Assembly (NCBI GenBank): GCA_900708905.1 | Contig: CAADRB010000008.1 | Span: forward strand, 3,032,744 to 3,096,743 | Direction: 5' to 3' | Length of the DNA: 64,000 nucleotides | From: Hymenolepis diminuta | Lineage: Eukaryota > Platyhelminthes > Cestoda > Cyclophyllidea > Hymenolepididae | Shown: positions 36,820-51,300 of the stretch, one piece after another | Layout of the letters: each line of letters begins with the position of its first letter | Position numbering within the stretch: the first letter of the stretch is position 1 | Position numbers and translations under genes: made by a program | Notes under the pieces: generated by a model | What the model was told of the DNA's origin: nothing | The model's input: the letters and a program-made list of their open reading frames with translations, nothing else | Database searches by the model: none

Positions 36820-38200
36820 TAAACTGAAGAAGCAGCAGGAAAATCTTATGAATTTGTGGAAATGAAAACTGAAAAATTTGATATTTCCTTACCCAAATCA
36901 CCCAAGGATTCTCTGATTCTACAAGTTAAAGAATTTCACTATGTCCCAGAAGCAGATCGAACTTCTGCTATCTGGTTTGAAAAGTGTAAGGATGTTTTCC
37001 AAAATGATCTTACGGGTACTGCAGATGATAAAAAAGCAAGACTGTAGATTAAAAGCTGCTGAAAATGAACAAGAACAATTTCTGTTCTAAATTCTAATGA
37101 AACCATTTTAATTTTCTCCCATTTATTTAGTAAAAGGTCTTTCAACTGCAAAAAAATTTCGAATATTTTACACTCACTTAAGAGCATGATGAAGACTAGA
37201 GGACCTACGCTTGCCATCTGCCAATAGGAAGGAGCATTTCGAATGTATACGGGTTTTGAAAGGTTTTCGAAACCTTTGTTACATGGATGTCTGTTGTCGA
37301 ATATTCAAAATAATCAAAGAAAGTGATAACATCACTTTAGAGGTTCTTGATAATGAATGCTGGGATTTGAATATCAAGTGTGATAGTGGCATTACTCTAC
37401 AGAATCCTGGTGTGCACAATTATGTAAATCAAATTGCTTGTAAATGAATTCCATCAAAATTGTGTTCAAGAATGTTTCTACTTTCCAAAAAAATCTTATT
37501 GAATAATTTGCATGTTGCCGAATGTCATCTGTACAAATTCCATATTTTCAACCTGTGTGGCAAATGAGAACATAAGAAAACAATGCGTCGAACAAAAGCA
37601 GAATTCGGTAAAAAGGCCAAACCGACGGTCAGTCGGCTCGAAGAAGGATATGAAGTAGAACGAAAATCCGCAGAAGAATCTCCACGAACTTGCTAAAAAG
37701 TGCGCAGGAAGAAGAGAAGGAAAAGAAAGCAGCATTATGAGATAGTTCCTGCGGTAATCAATGACTCAAAACCTAAGTTGAAGGCGAAGAGAATGGAGAA
37801 GAGAGAGAACAGAAATCTTTCCGTGAAATCAATAGTTAATGCAATGTTTGTTCCAGACAAATGAAGCAAAAGCCCCGAACCAAGAGAAAGGCGAAGGATA
37901 AGTTCTTCAAAAAACGGGGAGGGAGCAATGGCAGTAAGCTGAAAGCTGTTCTCTTGAACTTCTAGAGGGCTGCCTTTACAAAACTTGGTTTGAAATCTCC
38001 GATAAAATTACTAGTGGGACAAAGAATTAGACTGAATTTGCATCAGCCTTCTGAACACCCTCCTGAACATGGAATAGATCGCCATAAAGGAATAAAAATC
38101 TATCGAAGGACTTCAAACGAACCTGAAGAAGAATTTCTACAAAGAAGGCGCTACTTAAAAGGGGTTTTGGTAGGAGGAAAGTATAATTACATATAATCAT
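36820..38200 (+). mobile_element. Decayed gag region of a Ty3/Gypsy-type retrotransposon
   Basis: Plus-strand pieces in shifting frames resemble the gag of K02A2.6-like Gypsy elements. The first is FHYVPEADRTSAIWFEKCKD followed by DDKKARL (36856-37047). The second (37211-37447) carries KEHFECIRVLKGFRN, CRIFKIIKESDNITLE and a Cys/Lys segment ending NPGVHNYVNQIA. A degraded zinc knuckle (CGK.EHKK) with an internal stop lies near 37551-37592. Basic, low-complexity sequence follows to about 38200. Several stops and frame changes show it is dead. No protease, reverse transcriptase, integrase or LTR was identified around it. The assignment rests on eye alignment. Confidence 0.6.
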
Positions 38201-40489
38201 TAAATATCTTCCTTGACAAAATTAATATTTGTTTTATATTTCCTTCCCATTTTTAGGGTAAATAACACTCATCCCTATTATGAATTACGTTACACTATAC
38301 GTATTTCAAGCTGAATGATAATAATTTTTCGCTGTAACAACGAGAAATTGTGCTTTTTCAACATCCCTGGCAGAGATTTCGGCCTGCAGATCGTGAAGAT
38401 CACAAAATATTTTATTTTACTGTATGAAGAAATTCTGTAATCTAGGTAAGATTAACTGTAGAATAAATCAAACCCAATTCAGGATTAAATTTAAGAATTA
38501 AATTATTTAGTACTGGTCGTTAACAACATTGTAAATTTAACGCTTCATTCGTTTTACGATATGTTCTAAATAATTTATTATCTTTGAATCAATTACGTTT
38601 ATGATGCTACACTTTCAGATTTAACATGACTTGAATCTGGTTTATATCCTTTATAAAACTATATTATTACAATATATATTAATCACAATGTGACATACTC
38701 AAAAGAGAAGGATTCTTATATTGAATAAATTTTAGTGTTTGATACTCAAATAATTTGAAGTTACTGAACTAGGTAGGTAGTGAACATTCATAACAGAAGC
38801 ATATAAAGTTTCCAAGAAATGCATTAAATTATACAATTCTCAGAGAAGTTTACTGGATTAATGATGGAGAAGAGTAGCTGAAACTACTGTCGAAAAGAGA
38901 TAGAGTAGCAATGACACTCTTAGGGGTAATTCATTTCTCTCTGTTCGCAGATAAATTATGTGCACCGGGGAGAGCATGAATGAGTGTAGATGTTTAACAT
39001 TGAAAATCGCATTAAGTGAACCTCTACGTTAAGATGCCTTCCATCTTATGGCTGCCTGATGATATTAATCAATCGGAGTCATATAACTAACTACTCGCAA
39101 AAATCAAACGATCAGCAGGCTCTAAATATCACGCACTAGCCTGAGAGTAAAATCATTAAGTATGAACATTATAACATTACGAAGGATAGTAAATCACCTA
39201 TGGAAATGTGGACAACTTAATTATCTGAGAATTCTAATATCGTAAGACCCCTAATGTTCTGAAATCCTTAAACATTGTTTCTCAATCCCTTGTCTGTTTC
39301 ATATCTTATGAAGCTTGTTTGAAGGTCAACTTAAAATTAGATGCTTCTCCAGGAGTTAAATAGGTAGAAGGTTTTGTATTGGAAGGCAAGCAAGTCAATT
39401 GTAGGTGCTGCAAATATCGTTCGAATTACTATTTTATTTTAAATGATATTTAGAATAAAATAAATAGAACTGACTCTTTTGAAGATTTGTGAACGCCTTT
39501 CTCCGCATGATTAACTTTCTCCCGTTTTGAAATAAAGATAACGGAATCAACTTTTTAGTTTCGGCAAACAAAGTAAGAACGAACTGAGAACAAAGACACT
39601 GTCCTTAGAAAAGAATTTAATTCCTAAATTTTCTTTAATATCTCAATGAAGGCAATGGTTAAAGACGAATTCTAAAAAATGTGTTATTGTTCACTTTTTG
39701 AATTTATCACTTATTTGATTCAGGACATTGTAGAATAATTAATTGCCTTCAAAACAATAGCTTTTACGATGCAAAACGCTTATCATCTAGCACTTCACAA
39801 AGTTTTAAATGTAGGCTATGCTTCCAATAAAGTGACATTGTCAAAAGGGATAAACACCATAATATAGTACGCATTATAATAAAATTTAGCAGGATACTGC
39901 TGTCCTTTCTAATCTAAAAGTTTAGAAACGCACCAATATTTCTATAAAATAGGAAATGAACCAGCTTATTACTCTCATACAAAAATCGATATTATATTGC
40001 CGCTAAAATTTAAATAAAATAAAGTTATTTTTATCCTTAGTTTTATATTAAATTTCCATTTAATCCAATTTTTGTCTTTAAATGTAATATTCTGCTGTTT
40101 CTCGCATCCATAGGCCATTTCAAGAATATTTTCTCAAAACTTGTTTTACACTGCTACAGCTAATATTATCAAAATTTGATATTATAAAGAATGGAGAGAT
40201 TTTCAAAAAGCTTCTTAATTTTTACCAATATTAGTTCGTTTTAATAAAATTATTTTTACATTTTCGCGTTTGCTTAGGGTATTTTCAATCATTTTAGTTG
40301 GAGAATATTAATTACCGAGTCGTACTTTCCTCATTCGCGATAACTCAGTTTTTCCCTTCCCTTCTCTTCCCTCACTTTAAACAGAACTAAATGTTGTTGA
40401 TGTACAGCCATAGTTACAATTTTAACATCAAATATGCCTACTGATACAAACCTGACACTAGGGAAACTAAAAGGAGAAGAAAATCGAAA
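38201..40489. other. Intergenic, no gene recognised
   Basis: AT-rich, with no exon or repeat match found. It separates the gag fossil from the LINE fossil, which are on the same strand but belong to different element classes. Confidence 0.5.
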
Positions 40490-41700
40490 GCTCAAATAAG
40501 TCCTGGAGCTAATGACTTACGACTTGAACTTATCAAGTGAGGCAGACCATAGCTAGACGCCTACTTACTGAAATTCTTTAACGATTGTTGGCAGGGCAGA
40601 ATCCACATATCGCGGTCCTGGGTGGATGCTGAAGTAATCAATTTTACAAAGATAGGGGAGTAATAACTAACCCAGCTAACTATCAAGGTATTCACTGTCT
40701 TAATACAATGGCAAATACAATGTATCGGTGGTCTGTGGAAGGATTAATTCACATATAAGTCAACGCAACGTAGATTTCAAGCTTGAATATCCATAGAATA
40801 GGCAATCCTAATAGTAAGAACAGTAATTTATGAAGCTATCAACCGGCATTATGAAACAGCGCTTACCTTCATCGACATAACCAAGGTCTTTGATTCACTA
40901 TCATTTCCACGATTTTGTCAAAATTGTGAGAAATAAAGCTGCTTTGGAACATAGTCAGCCGCTTTAGTCAAATTCCAGATATCCCAAAAGGCCAGATAAA
41001 GGACTTAGACGAAGTAATTTTTCTAGGAAGGGGGGTTGGACAAGGATTCAAAGATGGTCCTGTGCTCTTTAGCGTAGTATTCCAACTTATATTAGAGGAA
41101 ATTCCTGCAACCTACGAGGATTTGTGATTTAAAATCTTAAGTTCTACAAGAATCAAATTGTCACAAGGGGTATTTAGAGTACTTAAGCAACTTATGTCAT
41201 ATTACTAATTCAATTGAACATGCTTAAAATCCTCTACGGAACTGCAAATTATAATGGAAAGACATGTCACGGAAATAGTATATGAAAAACAGTCAAGGTT
41301 TAGATTCAGAACAGTCATATCTTTCGTTAGATGAATGCTGAATTTATCAAATGAGTTCCTATACATATCTTGACTCTAATAAGAATAATAAAGACGGTCT
41401 AAGACTAAATATTATGGGCAAAGAGATAGATAGTGATGTTCAGGTCGGTTATAAGCTCGAAGGTGCTTTCGATAAAAACTCGAGCAAAACTGCCTAATAC
41501 ATTCACGGAACCTATTCTTCTTGACAGTTTATCTAATATTGTCAGTCGTAAGGGAGCTAACAACAAATTGAGGCTATTCAAAGCACAGCACAGCAGATGA
41601 TGCTTGGCCTGTACAGCGGATGACAAATGAGTGTTAAAGTACTGGCAGATAAAGTTCCTCCGGGAAACCTCATTGCACAATTACAGAAGCGTCGGCTTTA
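40490..41700 (+). mobile_element. Decayed non-LTR retrotransposon (LINE) reverse transcriptase
   Basis: Conceptual translation in changing frames shows the ordered blocks of a LINE reverse transcriptase. They are a PGANDLRLELIK block at ~40502, NPANYQGIHCLN at ~40670, LTFIDITKVFDS at 40862-40897 (FIDfxKAFDS motif), VGQGFKDGPVLFSVVFQLIL at ~41036 (RQGxxxSPxLF motif), and YTYLDS followed by KDGLRLNIMGKEI at ~41350 (the YLG-type thumb motif). The FADD active-site box is not recognisable. Numerous stops and frameshifts mean it is inactive. RTE-like is my guess from the block spacing. The 3' limit is uncertain and may reach about 42130. Confidence 0.65.
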
Positions 41701-44261
41701 CCTCTGGGCTGATTAACACGAAAGGTGATACAATCGACAAACTTTTGTGAATTTCCAATTACTGAAATTAGGAAAGTCTAAAGTTTCTCATCAAAGAGCT
41801 GGCTTGAACAGCTATGTGCAGATATGAAGCAGGTGTTCCGTGAGAAAGAGGGTGCGGCTCTGATGCAGAATCCTAATAAGAAATCTATTCTGCGCTTATT
41901 AGAGCATTAACCATAAGTAGAAAGTGTGAGAAAAAGGGACATAGTCTCCATGAACGGTCGGTGTCATCGACTCTTTGTAAACGCGTGAGAAGTAAGAAAA
42001 CACTGGCAAACAGACCATCAGTGTAACGCAGACATTCAATAAACTGGTAAAATTTCTTGTTCCGTGGATGACAACTACAAGAGCTATGTGAAAAGAGGGT
42101 AGTTATAAAATCTTTTGTAAACATGTCACTCGGAATTTCAACTTAGCGATCATAAGTTAAAACGTTATGAAAGGAAACCAAAATGAAGTAAGCTGACGGT
42201 CTCAGAGTCCAGATGCATTAAGGCCTTGATTGCTTAAATAACTTCCATCACTCCTTTCCACGATGTTAAATCTGCACATTTTTTTGACTTTTTCGGGGTT
42301 AAAATTAACGTTTTATCCAAAAAATCTTATTTTTAAATAAATTTTAAAAACTATTTTGTATCTTAAGATTAAATGCATCCAAACAAAATTTTCTTCCTTT
42401 ACCATGAGACAATTTTTTGATGACAAGTACAAATCGGCAGTGAAATTGATTTTACCTCCCCCATAGAGAATAATACTCCATTAAGCTGTTAAAAGTTAAC
42501 CTATGATTTTATAAAACTTAAATAAAATATTTTTTGTAAAAAACACCGGAATTAAATAGTTCAAATAAAATCAATACTTAAAGGAGTTTATTTTAACGTG
42601 CGCTAGTGATAAAAATATGCTCTATCTGTCTTTAATTTTGTCATTTAAAAATGCGAGTAAGCACTTTATACACATTTTCCAGCATAATTAAAATGGATCT
42701 GCGAAAATAAATAAATTTTTAAAATTTGAAGAGTTTTTAAGATATAGTTTTGTCTTTTAGGGAAGAAGATAACTTTAAGTTAGCACTAAATTAACAGAGA
42801 GATTAAGGTAAATGTTCGCAACAGAAACTCGGATATTCCTTACCTATTTTAATAAGAGCCTCGTATTGTACGAATTCCTACGACTCAAAATTAACCAGCA
42901 TGGTTGGCCATCCATGTCACTGAACGGGTATCAAAAGAGCATCGATTTAGCCTCTGTTTAGAACATTAGGAGAGGTTTGCTAATTTTTTATTTATTCTCA
43001 TAAATTTTAAATGTAAAATAAAAGGTACTGATTAAAGATATTCACTCTATTTCCTCTCCTTAAGTTACGACTTATTTAAAAGCCATGTTGAAATATAGTG
43101 TGCGTATGGCATTTAGTCAAAAACAAAGGACTTAAAATACTCAAATGGTTTTATCAAATCAATAAATCAAATTATATCATAAAATTACCTTTTTGGGTGT
43201 GGCTATTGATAAATTTTAAAAAAATTTATAATAATTTAAAATTAAGCAACGAGTTCAAAACACTCCAAAATACCGTGAAACAATTTATATTATGACTTCG
43301 TTCTCAGAAATTTAAGATGCATAAACAAAACGCTACCACGGGTAACCAATGAGATGGAAAAGAACTCGTTTTAGTTAATTTATTTTTAAAAATATAACAT
43401 TTTTTAACACAAAACGTGGTACAATTTATCAAACTAGTGCTTTAGATAATTAAAGCGTAATTATTCAATTTAATCCAAATTCCAAAGTTTATAATTTATT
43501 AAGAAATAATAAAATTATTCAAAATTAATATTCATTCCTTGAATATCAGAAAGATAAACTGAGTAAAAAATTAGCTTTAATGATACTTGCTTAGATAAAT
43601 TCATACATTTTTGTGCACCAACGGCAAGGTTGTAAATATGCATTTCATCAAGTCAAAAATTACGAGCTATGTAGCTCTTTGTGTATACCTATTGATGGTG
43701 ATGACCAGCTGCACTTGTTTAGTCCAATCAAGAAAATAGATGACCTGCCTCATAATCCCCATAAGATCGGTTCCAGAATGCCTTCACTATTTCCGATGTA
43801 ATTGGTGCTGGCACTTTTAAATTGACTTTAACTATTGCTTGAGAATAATGAAATTTTGTTTGTAACAAAGTATGTCTTTGATAAATAGCTTTAGAGCCAT
43901 TTAAATTAAGGAGAGCAATGTATAATGACTTATTCCATGAGGATTTCAGCTGATGCCTTCAAGAAACTTGAGAATTCATTCAATTTCATGAGGAGGGGCG
44001 CAATTTTAAACTGGTTGACAGTTACAATTACTTATCAGCTTTCTCATTGTCATATCTTCCTAGCAATTTCTAATTTGTTTGACATTAGAACGAAACAAAC
44101 ATTTTAAATTACGCGAGTACAAATATTTGATGAGCTCACAAATCGCAACCTGTATTAAAAAAGAGCTGAACCAACATAAGGTTAGATTTAGTGCTTTAGT
44201 ACAAAATTTTAAAGCAACTTTTGTCAATGATATTTCAAAGGCATTCCGTAATAACGTGAAG
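41701..44261. other. Possible LINE tail, then AT-rich intergenic sequence
   Basis: 41701-42130 is less AT-rich than what follows and may belong to the LINE fossil, though no domain is visible. From 42250 to 44261 the sequence is AT-rich. The frames at 43098-43295, 43613-43801, 43925-44107 and 44079-44291 (plus) and 44060-44305 (minus) have no supporting evidence. Confidence 0.4.
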
Positions 44262-44575
44262 GGGTCTATCGGGGCCACGTCGATTGAATAGATGGAATAA
44301 GTCAAGTCAAGTCACTCATGTCGTCAGATCAGTTCGGAGGTGGTAGACAGGCCATCCCAATTTATTAATTAGTAAATTAAGTTTATATACAAAAAATTTC
44401 TTCGTTAGACGTCGGTCATGTCTCGTTGTCGGTGATCGACATCTGTTTAGGTATCTATGTGCAAACACGTAAACACACAGCGGGATCACCTGTGGACACT
44501 GTAGTGAGGATCTAATCGCCAGTCAATCATTTCAAATCGCCAGGTGTTGATAGACATTCAAACAAAGTAGTGGCA
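44262..44575 (+). repeat. Repeat family R1, copy 3
   Basis: Aligned with 9778-10085 from AATAACGTGAAGGGGTCTAT through CAAAAAATTTCTTCGTTAGA and TATCTATGTGCAAACACGTA to CGCCAGTCAATCATTTC and GTGTTGATAGACATTC. It is a single copy with no inverted partner within several kb, so R1 can occur alone. Confidence 0.8.
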
Positions 44576-45305
44576 ACATTTTTAATTTTATATGAAATAA
44601 ATCATGATCTAGGTGATACATAGTATAAGATCAACAATATTATAATTTGTACACTTTGAACAAATGGTTTCATAGGATGTTTCAGAAATAATCCTGATAA
44701 AATTAGCTTTCCAGTTTTTCCTATAAGTAGCACTCCTCAGTCGTTATTGTGTAAAGTTTACCAAAGAGAACAAAAAGCCAAAATACATATTCATCTAGAA
44801 AAAAATACTTTCTACCCAATATTATATATATAATTTAAAAATATTCGTGAATACTTTTACATTATAATATTAAAACAATATTCGCAATGAGAACATAGTT
44901 CAATTTTTCGTTAGATTAAAAATTTTCCCATTTTTCAGTTACATTTAAAGTAGTTGATATAAATTATTTAGATAAATCTCTAATTTGAAGCTTCAAATTA
45001 GTTTGGGTAATAAATCTTGTTGCCAAAAAATTATCAGATGAAATTGCAGTTACCTGAATCACAAATCCATTTTGATATGATCATTTAACCCTCGAATTGC
45101 AAGCGGTGTGCTTTTAACAAGATACGAATTCTTATAAATATAAAAAATAATTTAATTGATTATATACTAAGGAATAGAAATGTGTCCCGCTGTTTTAACA
45201 TTTTATATTTTATTTTCGAATGTTTGAAAATAAATGAATATGAGAAAAAATACAAAATCAATATAAAATTGTTTCATTAATGATATATAAGGTAATTTAA
45301 ATCAG

Positions 45306-45395
45306 GCTTTCGTGCTCGTCTGGATAATCAAATTTCAAGAGTTTAAAGCCCGCCAACGCACACCCAGACATTTACTAAGGCAGGAAAACAAGCAG
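45306..45395 (+). repeat. Possible fifth SINE copy, partial and diverged
   Basis: TTTCGTGCTCGTCTGG resembles the box A region, and GAGTTTAAAGCCCGCCAACG followed by CACACCCAG resembles box B followed by the body start. The body then diverges. This weak match may be coincidental. Confidence 0.3.
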
Positions 45396-45399
45396 ATTG

Positions 45400-48300
45400 G
45401 AAGAATTTCAGTTTCTTTCCAAGAATAAATGTGCTTCCATAATCGTTTTGAATATTAGTTTATGCCGACTAAATGTTCTATTGACGTTAAGATGAGAGTA
45501 ATGCGGCCGCCCATTCTATAAAGATACGTAATTTCAGATGGTAATTTTCTTCTGACACAAGAAAATTTAGAGGGGATCGTGAAAATTTTTATTATGAAAC
45601 TACAAGAGCATTTAAACCTCTGGTGTTGAAACTCGGTTCTATTATTCTCTAATGTCTTGAAAATCATTCTCCAGCTGCTATGGACTTCTCAGACAACCTG
45701 AAGATGTTGTGGACAAAAGAGGAGCAAAATAGAAATAAAGCCAAAAAAATGTCTTTACTTTTCAAGAAGGCACATTTTACCTTCCTTACTACTTCGTAAC
45801 TGTAATTTTTAAGGTCCCACATCTTTATTTCGAAATCGTATTTGTAATGCGCACAATAACTGGTAATTTTTGTTTATCATATGGACCTAATAATAAAACT
45901 CTTAATTTTAAAAGTATTTAACACAGATTTCAATTGTATATAAAAATAGGATAGGAAATTTTATTTTAAAATTGGATCAGAGCACCATTAATTACACTCA
46001 GACATTCAAATCAATATGAGACTGCATTAATCGACCTTTCAAGAAATTCTTATGAATTAAAACAAAATGTATTTTTGTATAGTTCCTTTGGCGCTTCGTG
46101 AAATGTTAGGTTTTGAATTCTAGGTAATATTTAAAAGTAGAAATGTAATATAATCAGATTAGAGTTATGATATCCTGATGAAATGTTTTAAAATTTTATT
46201 GTAATTGCAGGAGGAAATATAACGATAGCAAGTTTTATCACGGAATTGCAAATAAATAAGGAGAAGAGTAAAAGTGTTCAATAGGTATGAATTAGAGAAT
46301 AATAAAGTCAAGACATAAAGAAATTTACCTATTCGAATTCGGGAAGCATTGACGGAAGCATCCGTTGTCATAAAAAAGACCATAATCCAGTTTTAATGTT
46401 TAAATAAAATTAATGATTTGCATCAAAAATATGAGTAACTTTCTGCCCTAGATGGTCAGAACTCTCTGACCAATTAATTCAATTCAGTGTTAGGTAATGC
46501 TATTTTGGTTAATTTATATCTTCTTACAATTGAGAACAAATAGATCAGATAATCAGAAATTTCTTTTTACTATGGCAAAATCCATTCGATTTAACTAACT
46601 TTAAACTCAGACCATCTAACCACTTCAAGACGGTATTCGAGCTCATTTGTTATCTAGTTAGCATAAATTGACACACATACTTCTGTGGCCATAATTCAGT
46701 GCTTATGAATTATTTTAAATGTTGGTAATGGTTTATAATTGGGAGATTTTAAACAAAACTTAGTATCGAATCCAATTTTCTGTTTTTAATCTCGCACCTA
46801 AACGATAAGATTATTTCAATCAGTTATTGCATATGATTTAAACAAATAATAAAATTTTAGGTAACCACGAAAAGAATACAAAATTTAGATGAAATGTGGA
46901 TTGAATCACAACCAGACTTAAAATTTAATGCCCTCTGTTACGTGTCTACGGCACATTTTTTAAAACTCTAATCTGAAAAGCATCAGGTGTGTATTTTAAA
47001 ATTAAATTAACTTGAAAAATTAATATATATTTTAGAGAAACTTTTACAGCACTATCAAATTGATAGCAAAAAAACTATTTTGTACGAGGCATAAAATTTA
47101 AAGACTTTGTGTTTGTTTACACAATAGAACTGTGCTGATTCTTCCATCTAATATTTATAAGGCATTGTAAGTTTATTTCTAATATTAAAATATTTAAAAG
47201 ACTCTTTTGAATACATAAACGTTTGAAATGAATTTTAAATTGACCGCAATAATTATTTAATTGAAGCATTATTCAATAACCTATTTTAAATTTAGGCTCT
47301 TGCTTCGCTTACAAAAAAATGTGCCTGTTAACCGATTCTATATTATCATCATGGCGGTTAATCTGAACGTAGTGCTGTCTAGACTATTTCTACACAGGAA
47401 GTATTGAACAATAAATTTTTTTGAAATTCCTTATCTGTTACTTCAACTTCAAAGCCAACTGAATCGGAATTATATACAGCTTAAAATGTCGGAATCGAAT
47501 TTATCTACAAAATTATTTAATAAATCACAGAGGGCTCTTATAAATATTTTGTAAGTTTTAAAAAAAGATTGAAGAAAAATCACCTTTCAGGAGCAAGAAC
47601 CACAAGCCGATATTGAAAAATACTTTTACGAAAGATACACATCTATAAGACGGGGGCCACCGTTTCACATGCTTCATTCATTTTCCGTCTGAATTTGTTT
47701 TACTCAACGTCTGCATTTCCATACTATTACACATTCGCTATAACGTTTGTAATTATTATGGCAGTTACAAAAATTTAACTGAGAAGTCAAAAGATCAAGG
47801 AAAAATACAACAAAAAGGTATTAAATATTTTGCCCTTAAAAAATTACTATTTTATTTTGCTATTGAATAACAGTTCAGCTTTACATCGATTAAATCATTT
47901 AACTGAATTTTTTAAACGCTGTAAACTATGATAAACATTGAACTTTAATAGCTTTTCACAACAACAACCTGACTTGCCATTTTCCTTCTTCTGGCCGAGA
48001 TATTACTTTGTAGCTCACCACAACTTGTGATTATTTTGAAATTTGCAATCGTCATATAGAAAGTCAAAAGACGTGTTGATAATGGAGAACAGAAGTCTTT
48101 CAAAAGTTTTACTCAAGTGAGAAGATCGTGAATGGTTTCGGAGAATTGGAAATGAGTGATAAGTGAAAAACAAAGGGGCAAACAGAGAAATTGTGAGGAA
48201 AGAGAAGTCAACTGTACTGAGCGGCGGCTCTCTAAATTGTGAGGAAGAGACAAAGGAGGTACTATAGGACGGTTGACCGATTTTGCTTCATTTTTTTCGT

Positions 48301-51300
48301 CGATCAGTCATTGACCGTTGCATTGGACGTATGAAGCAGTAGATGTGCAATACGTACACCCGAATACTCAACAGGTAAACTGTACTATCCCAGATGTGAA
48401 TTAACTCAAATGACGTGAATTTGTGGAGCAAATTTTTTTATTATTAGCGTTATTAACGTAACTGTCAGAACTAATTGTGTAAACCATTACACATATAATT
48501 AAATTTTCCGTCTGTAAGTATTTTATCAATTTTTATTAATTACGCAACTAATTTTTGTTTTAATTTTGCAAATATCTTTGATTAAGCTTAAAGCAGATAT
48601 TTATCTGCTCCACATAAAGATGGATATTCATAAATTTTATTATTTATTTAGTGTTCAATAATATTAATACATATAGTATAATTCGATCAATTTTAAATCA
48701 TATCCAGAATAAGAATTGGACAACTGGATTTATTTCTTTAAAATTCAAATGAAGGAAGACCCTTTGGTACCCTTACCCATTTTCCGTTGCCGCCCTAGTA
48801 TCATTTATTGGATGAACAGTTGACCGATTTCAGACGCTTTCCCATGACGGAAAATCTCAGTCAAAAATCAGGGACAACTGATTTGACGAAGGTTAGATAA
48901 TACTTTACATGACAAACTTTCTCAAAATTTGCTTCTTCTCCTTTATTTTATGCCCTACCAAAAATATACGGCACTCTGTTAAGTGTCCATCCAGCAGTTT
49001 TTGTTTTCAGATAATTTCATTTGTAAAAGTGCTAAATATATAAAGAAAATGAAATTTACACTTTTCATAGTCAGGAAAGGGAAAGCAAAGCCACTAATAC
49101 GCAGTATAAATCTGATAATATATTACTCAAAACTTTATGGATTATATTCTGCAGTAGTAGAAAAAAAGAGTCTATTGTACTTCTATTTGATGTATCGATT
49201 ATCATAAGTCATCTTTTTCTTACACCCATAAACATTCGCTTTTATCTAAATTTTAGAAAACAGAAATGCCAAATGCAGCAACATTTACAGTGTAACCTGT
49301 CAGTTACGCAACGTGCGAAAATGATTTGCCCTAAATAATTTAAACATATGAAAGATACAAAAGCAAAATATTGAAGATGAGATTTATTTTAAAGGAAGAA
49401 TCATTTTTCTTCTTTTAGCAGATTTGGTGCAGTTGATTTAGAGCGTAGAATGACCATCATATGATTTTTCTCTCATGAAATGATAGACTTGGCCAACTCG
49501 TTATGTGTGCGATTTTTCAGGGATTTCTTTTCTGTCATCTGTCAGTAATTTAATATAAGCCTCAGTATTTCAGAGCTGGCACATTTCCAGGATCATTTTA
49601 AGAGAAACTGTTGTATTATAAGGCAGGTTTACCGAATCTATAGGAGAAATTTACTAAAAGTAAAGGATTGTCCGATTTAATTGAGCTCAAATGTATGCAT
49701 CGCTTAAAACGGGACGTGATTTTAAAGTTTAGTTTTGGGAATGAATTGTTTTGCATTATATTTTAATTGGCAGCTGAAAATGTCGTGAAAAATTCGCGTT
49801 CGCATTATTTTGTTCGATTAAAGTTTTATAAAATAAAATTACAAATTGAACTTCATTTTTATAAAAATCGTTATAATCTGTAAGACAAATAAAAATATTT
49901 CAATAGAATTTTTTACCTACTCCTCAAACTTTCAGCGAAAATTGCAGAAAATTTTTTGCTTTCATATTCATTAATTCGTATTTAATTACTTAAAATTCGT
50001 AATATTAAGAACCGCTGTAGATTTTTGATTTACAAAATAAAACGGTAAACAACATGTGATATTTTTATAATGCTGAATAATTTTACTTTCAGCACCCACC
50101 AAATGTCACATACCTTCTAATAACTAACTAACTAACTAGAAATGTTACATTTAAAAAGAAGTGAGCAGAATTTACGCTTTAGTTTAGTCATTAAAAATAA
50201 AATTAGAAAATGCAGCTGCACATCACAAAAGAGACATTTCTTTATTTTAAAATGTTCGATAATTACCGCATATTTCCTTCCCGTTTATACGTTGATTATT
50301 AAATAATAAAATAGGTAGTAAAGAGTTTACAAAATTACGATTCTGTTTATAAAAATTGCATTAGTAAGACGATATTTCAATTTGGAAATGTTTTCCCTCA
50401 GTGTAATGAAATAAATTCATTTCTCCAATTTTTATTCAACTACCAGAAAACGTGAATTATCTTGGTTTTACGATAGTGTAGGCCGCATAACCTTTTGAAT
50501 TTATGAGAAGCAATAAAATCTGATTCAAGTTATCTGTTTGTTCTCGTCTGATTGGTAACAGTTTTCTGAAATTAAAACAAAAAATTATTCACTTTACTCA
50601 AATCCATATAGGTGCAAATTTTTTAAATTTTATTTTAAAATATATAACTATTTCAAATAATGCTGCTACTACGTGGACAGCAACGAACTTCACAATAAAT
50701 GTGGAATGCATCATTTTTAACTCCGCTCTGAGGAGTTATAGAATGGCCACGAATGAATCAAAAGTCAGTGTCCAAATGTTTTATAAATAAATAAAAAATC
50801 AAATATCACACGATAAAGGGAAATCGAAAAATTCTTCATTAACTGGAACGAAGAAAATATAACAAAGCATGTAAAATGACATCGGAGGCATAATTATAAA
50901 GTAAAATGCTTTCTAAAATTTTAAATCAAGGAGATTTATATTTTCATAAATACAGATTTACTACTGTACCGCATTCTCTTCAGTGTATTTCAACAAAATC
51001 TCAAAAAAATGTATTATTTGGCACCCTACAAATGGAAAACACTATCAAAGGGTTCTAATGTCAATCTCACAAGTTAAATTCTTCATTAGTTTTAACAAGA
51101 GATAATAAGAAAAAAAGCTGTAAAAGTCTTGAATTTAAATATATTTTAAATGTGTTCTCCTTGTTTATTTTAATGAGCTGATAATAGTGAATATTAAGAG
51201 GAGAAGCTGGAGTGAAATGATCTTTATTATAATAGAACTGTGGAACCTTGCAGAATCCAGATCCTGCGGATTGGATCATGATCTCTTGGAAAGACAAACA

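Noticed and set aside
39050..39090. CTGATGA-containing stretch considered as a hammerhead ribozyme
   Set aside because: No matching GAAA core and no stems around it, so the fold cannot form.
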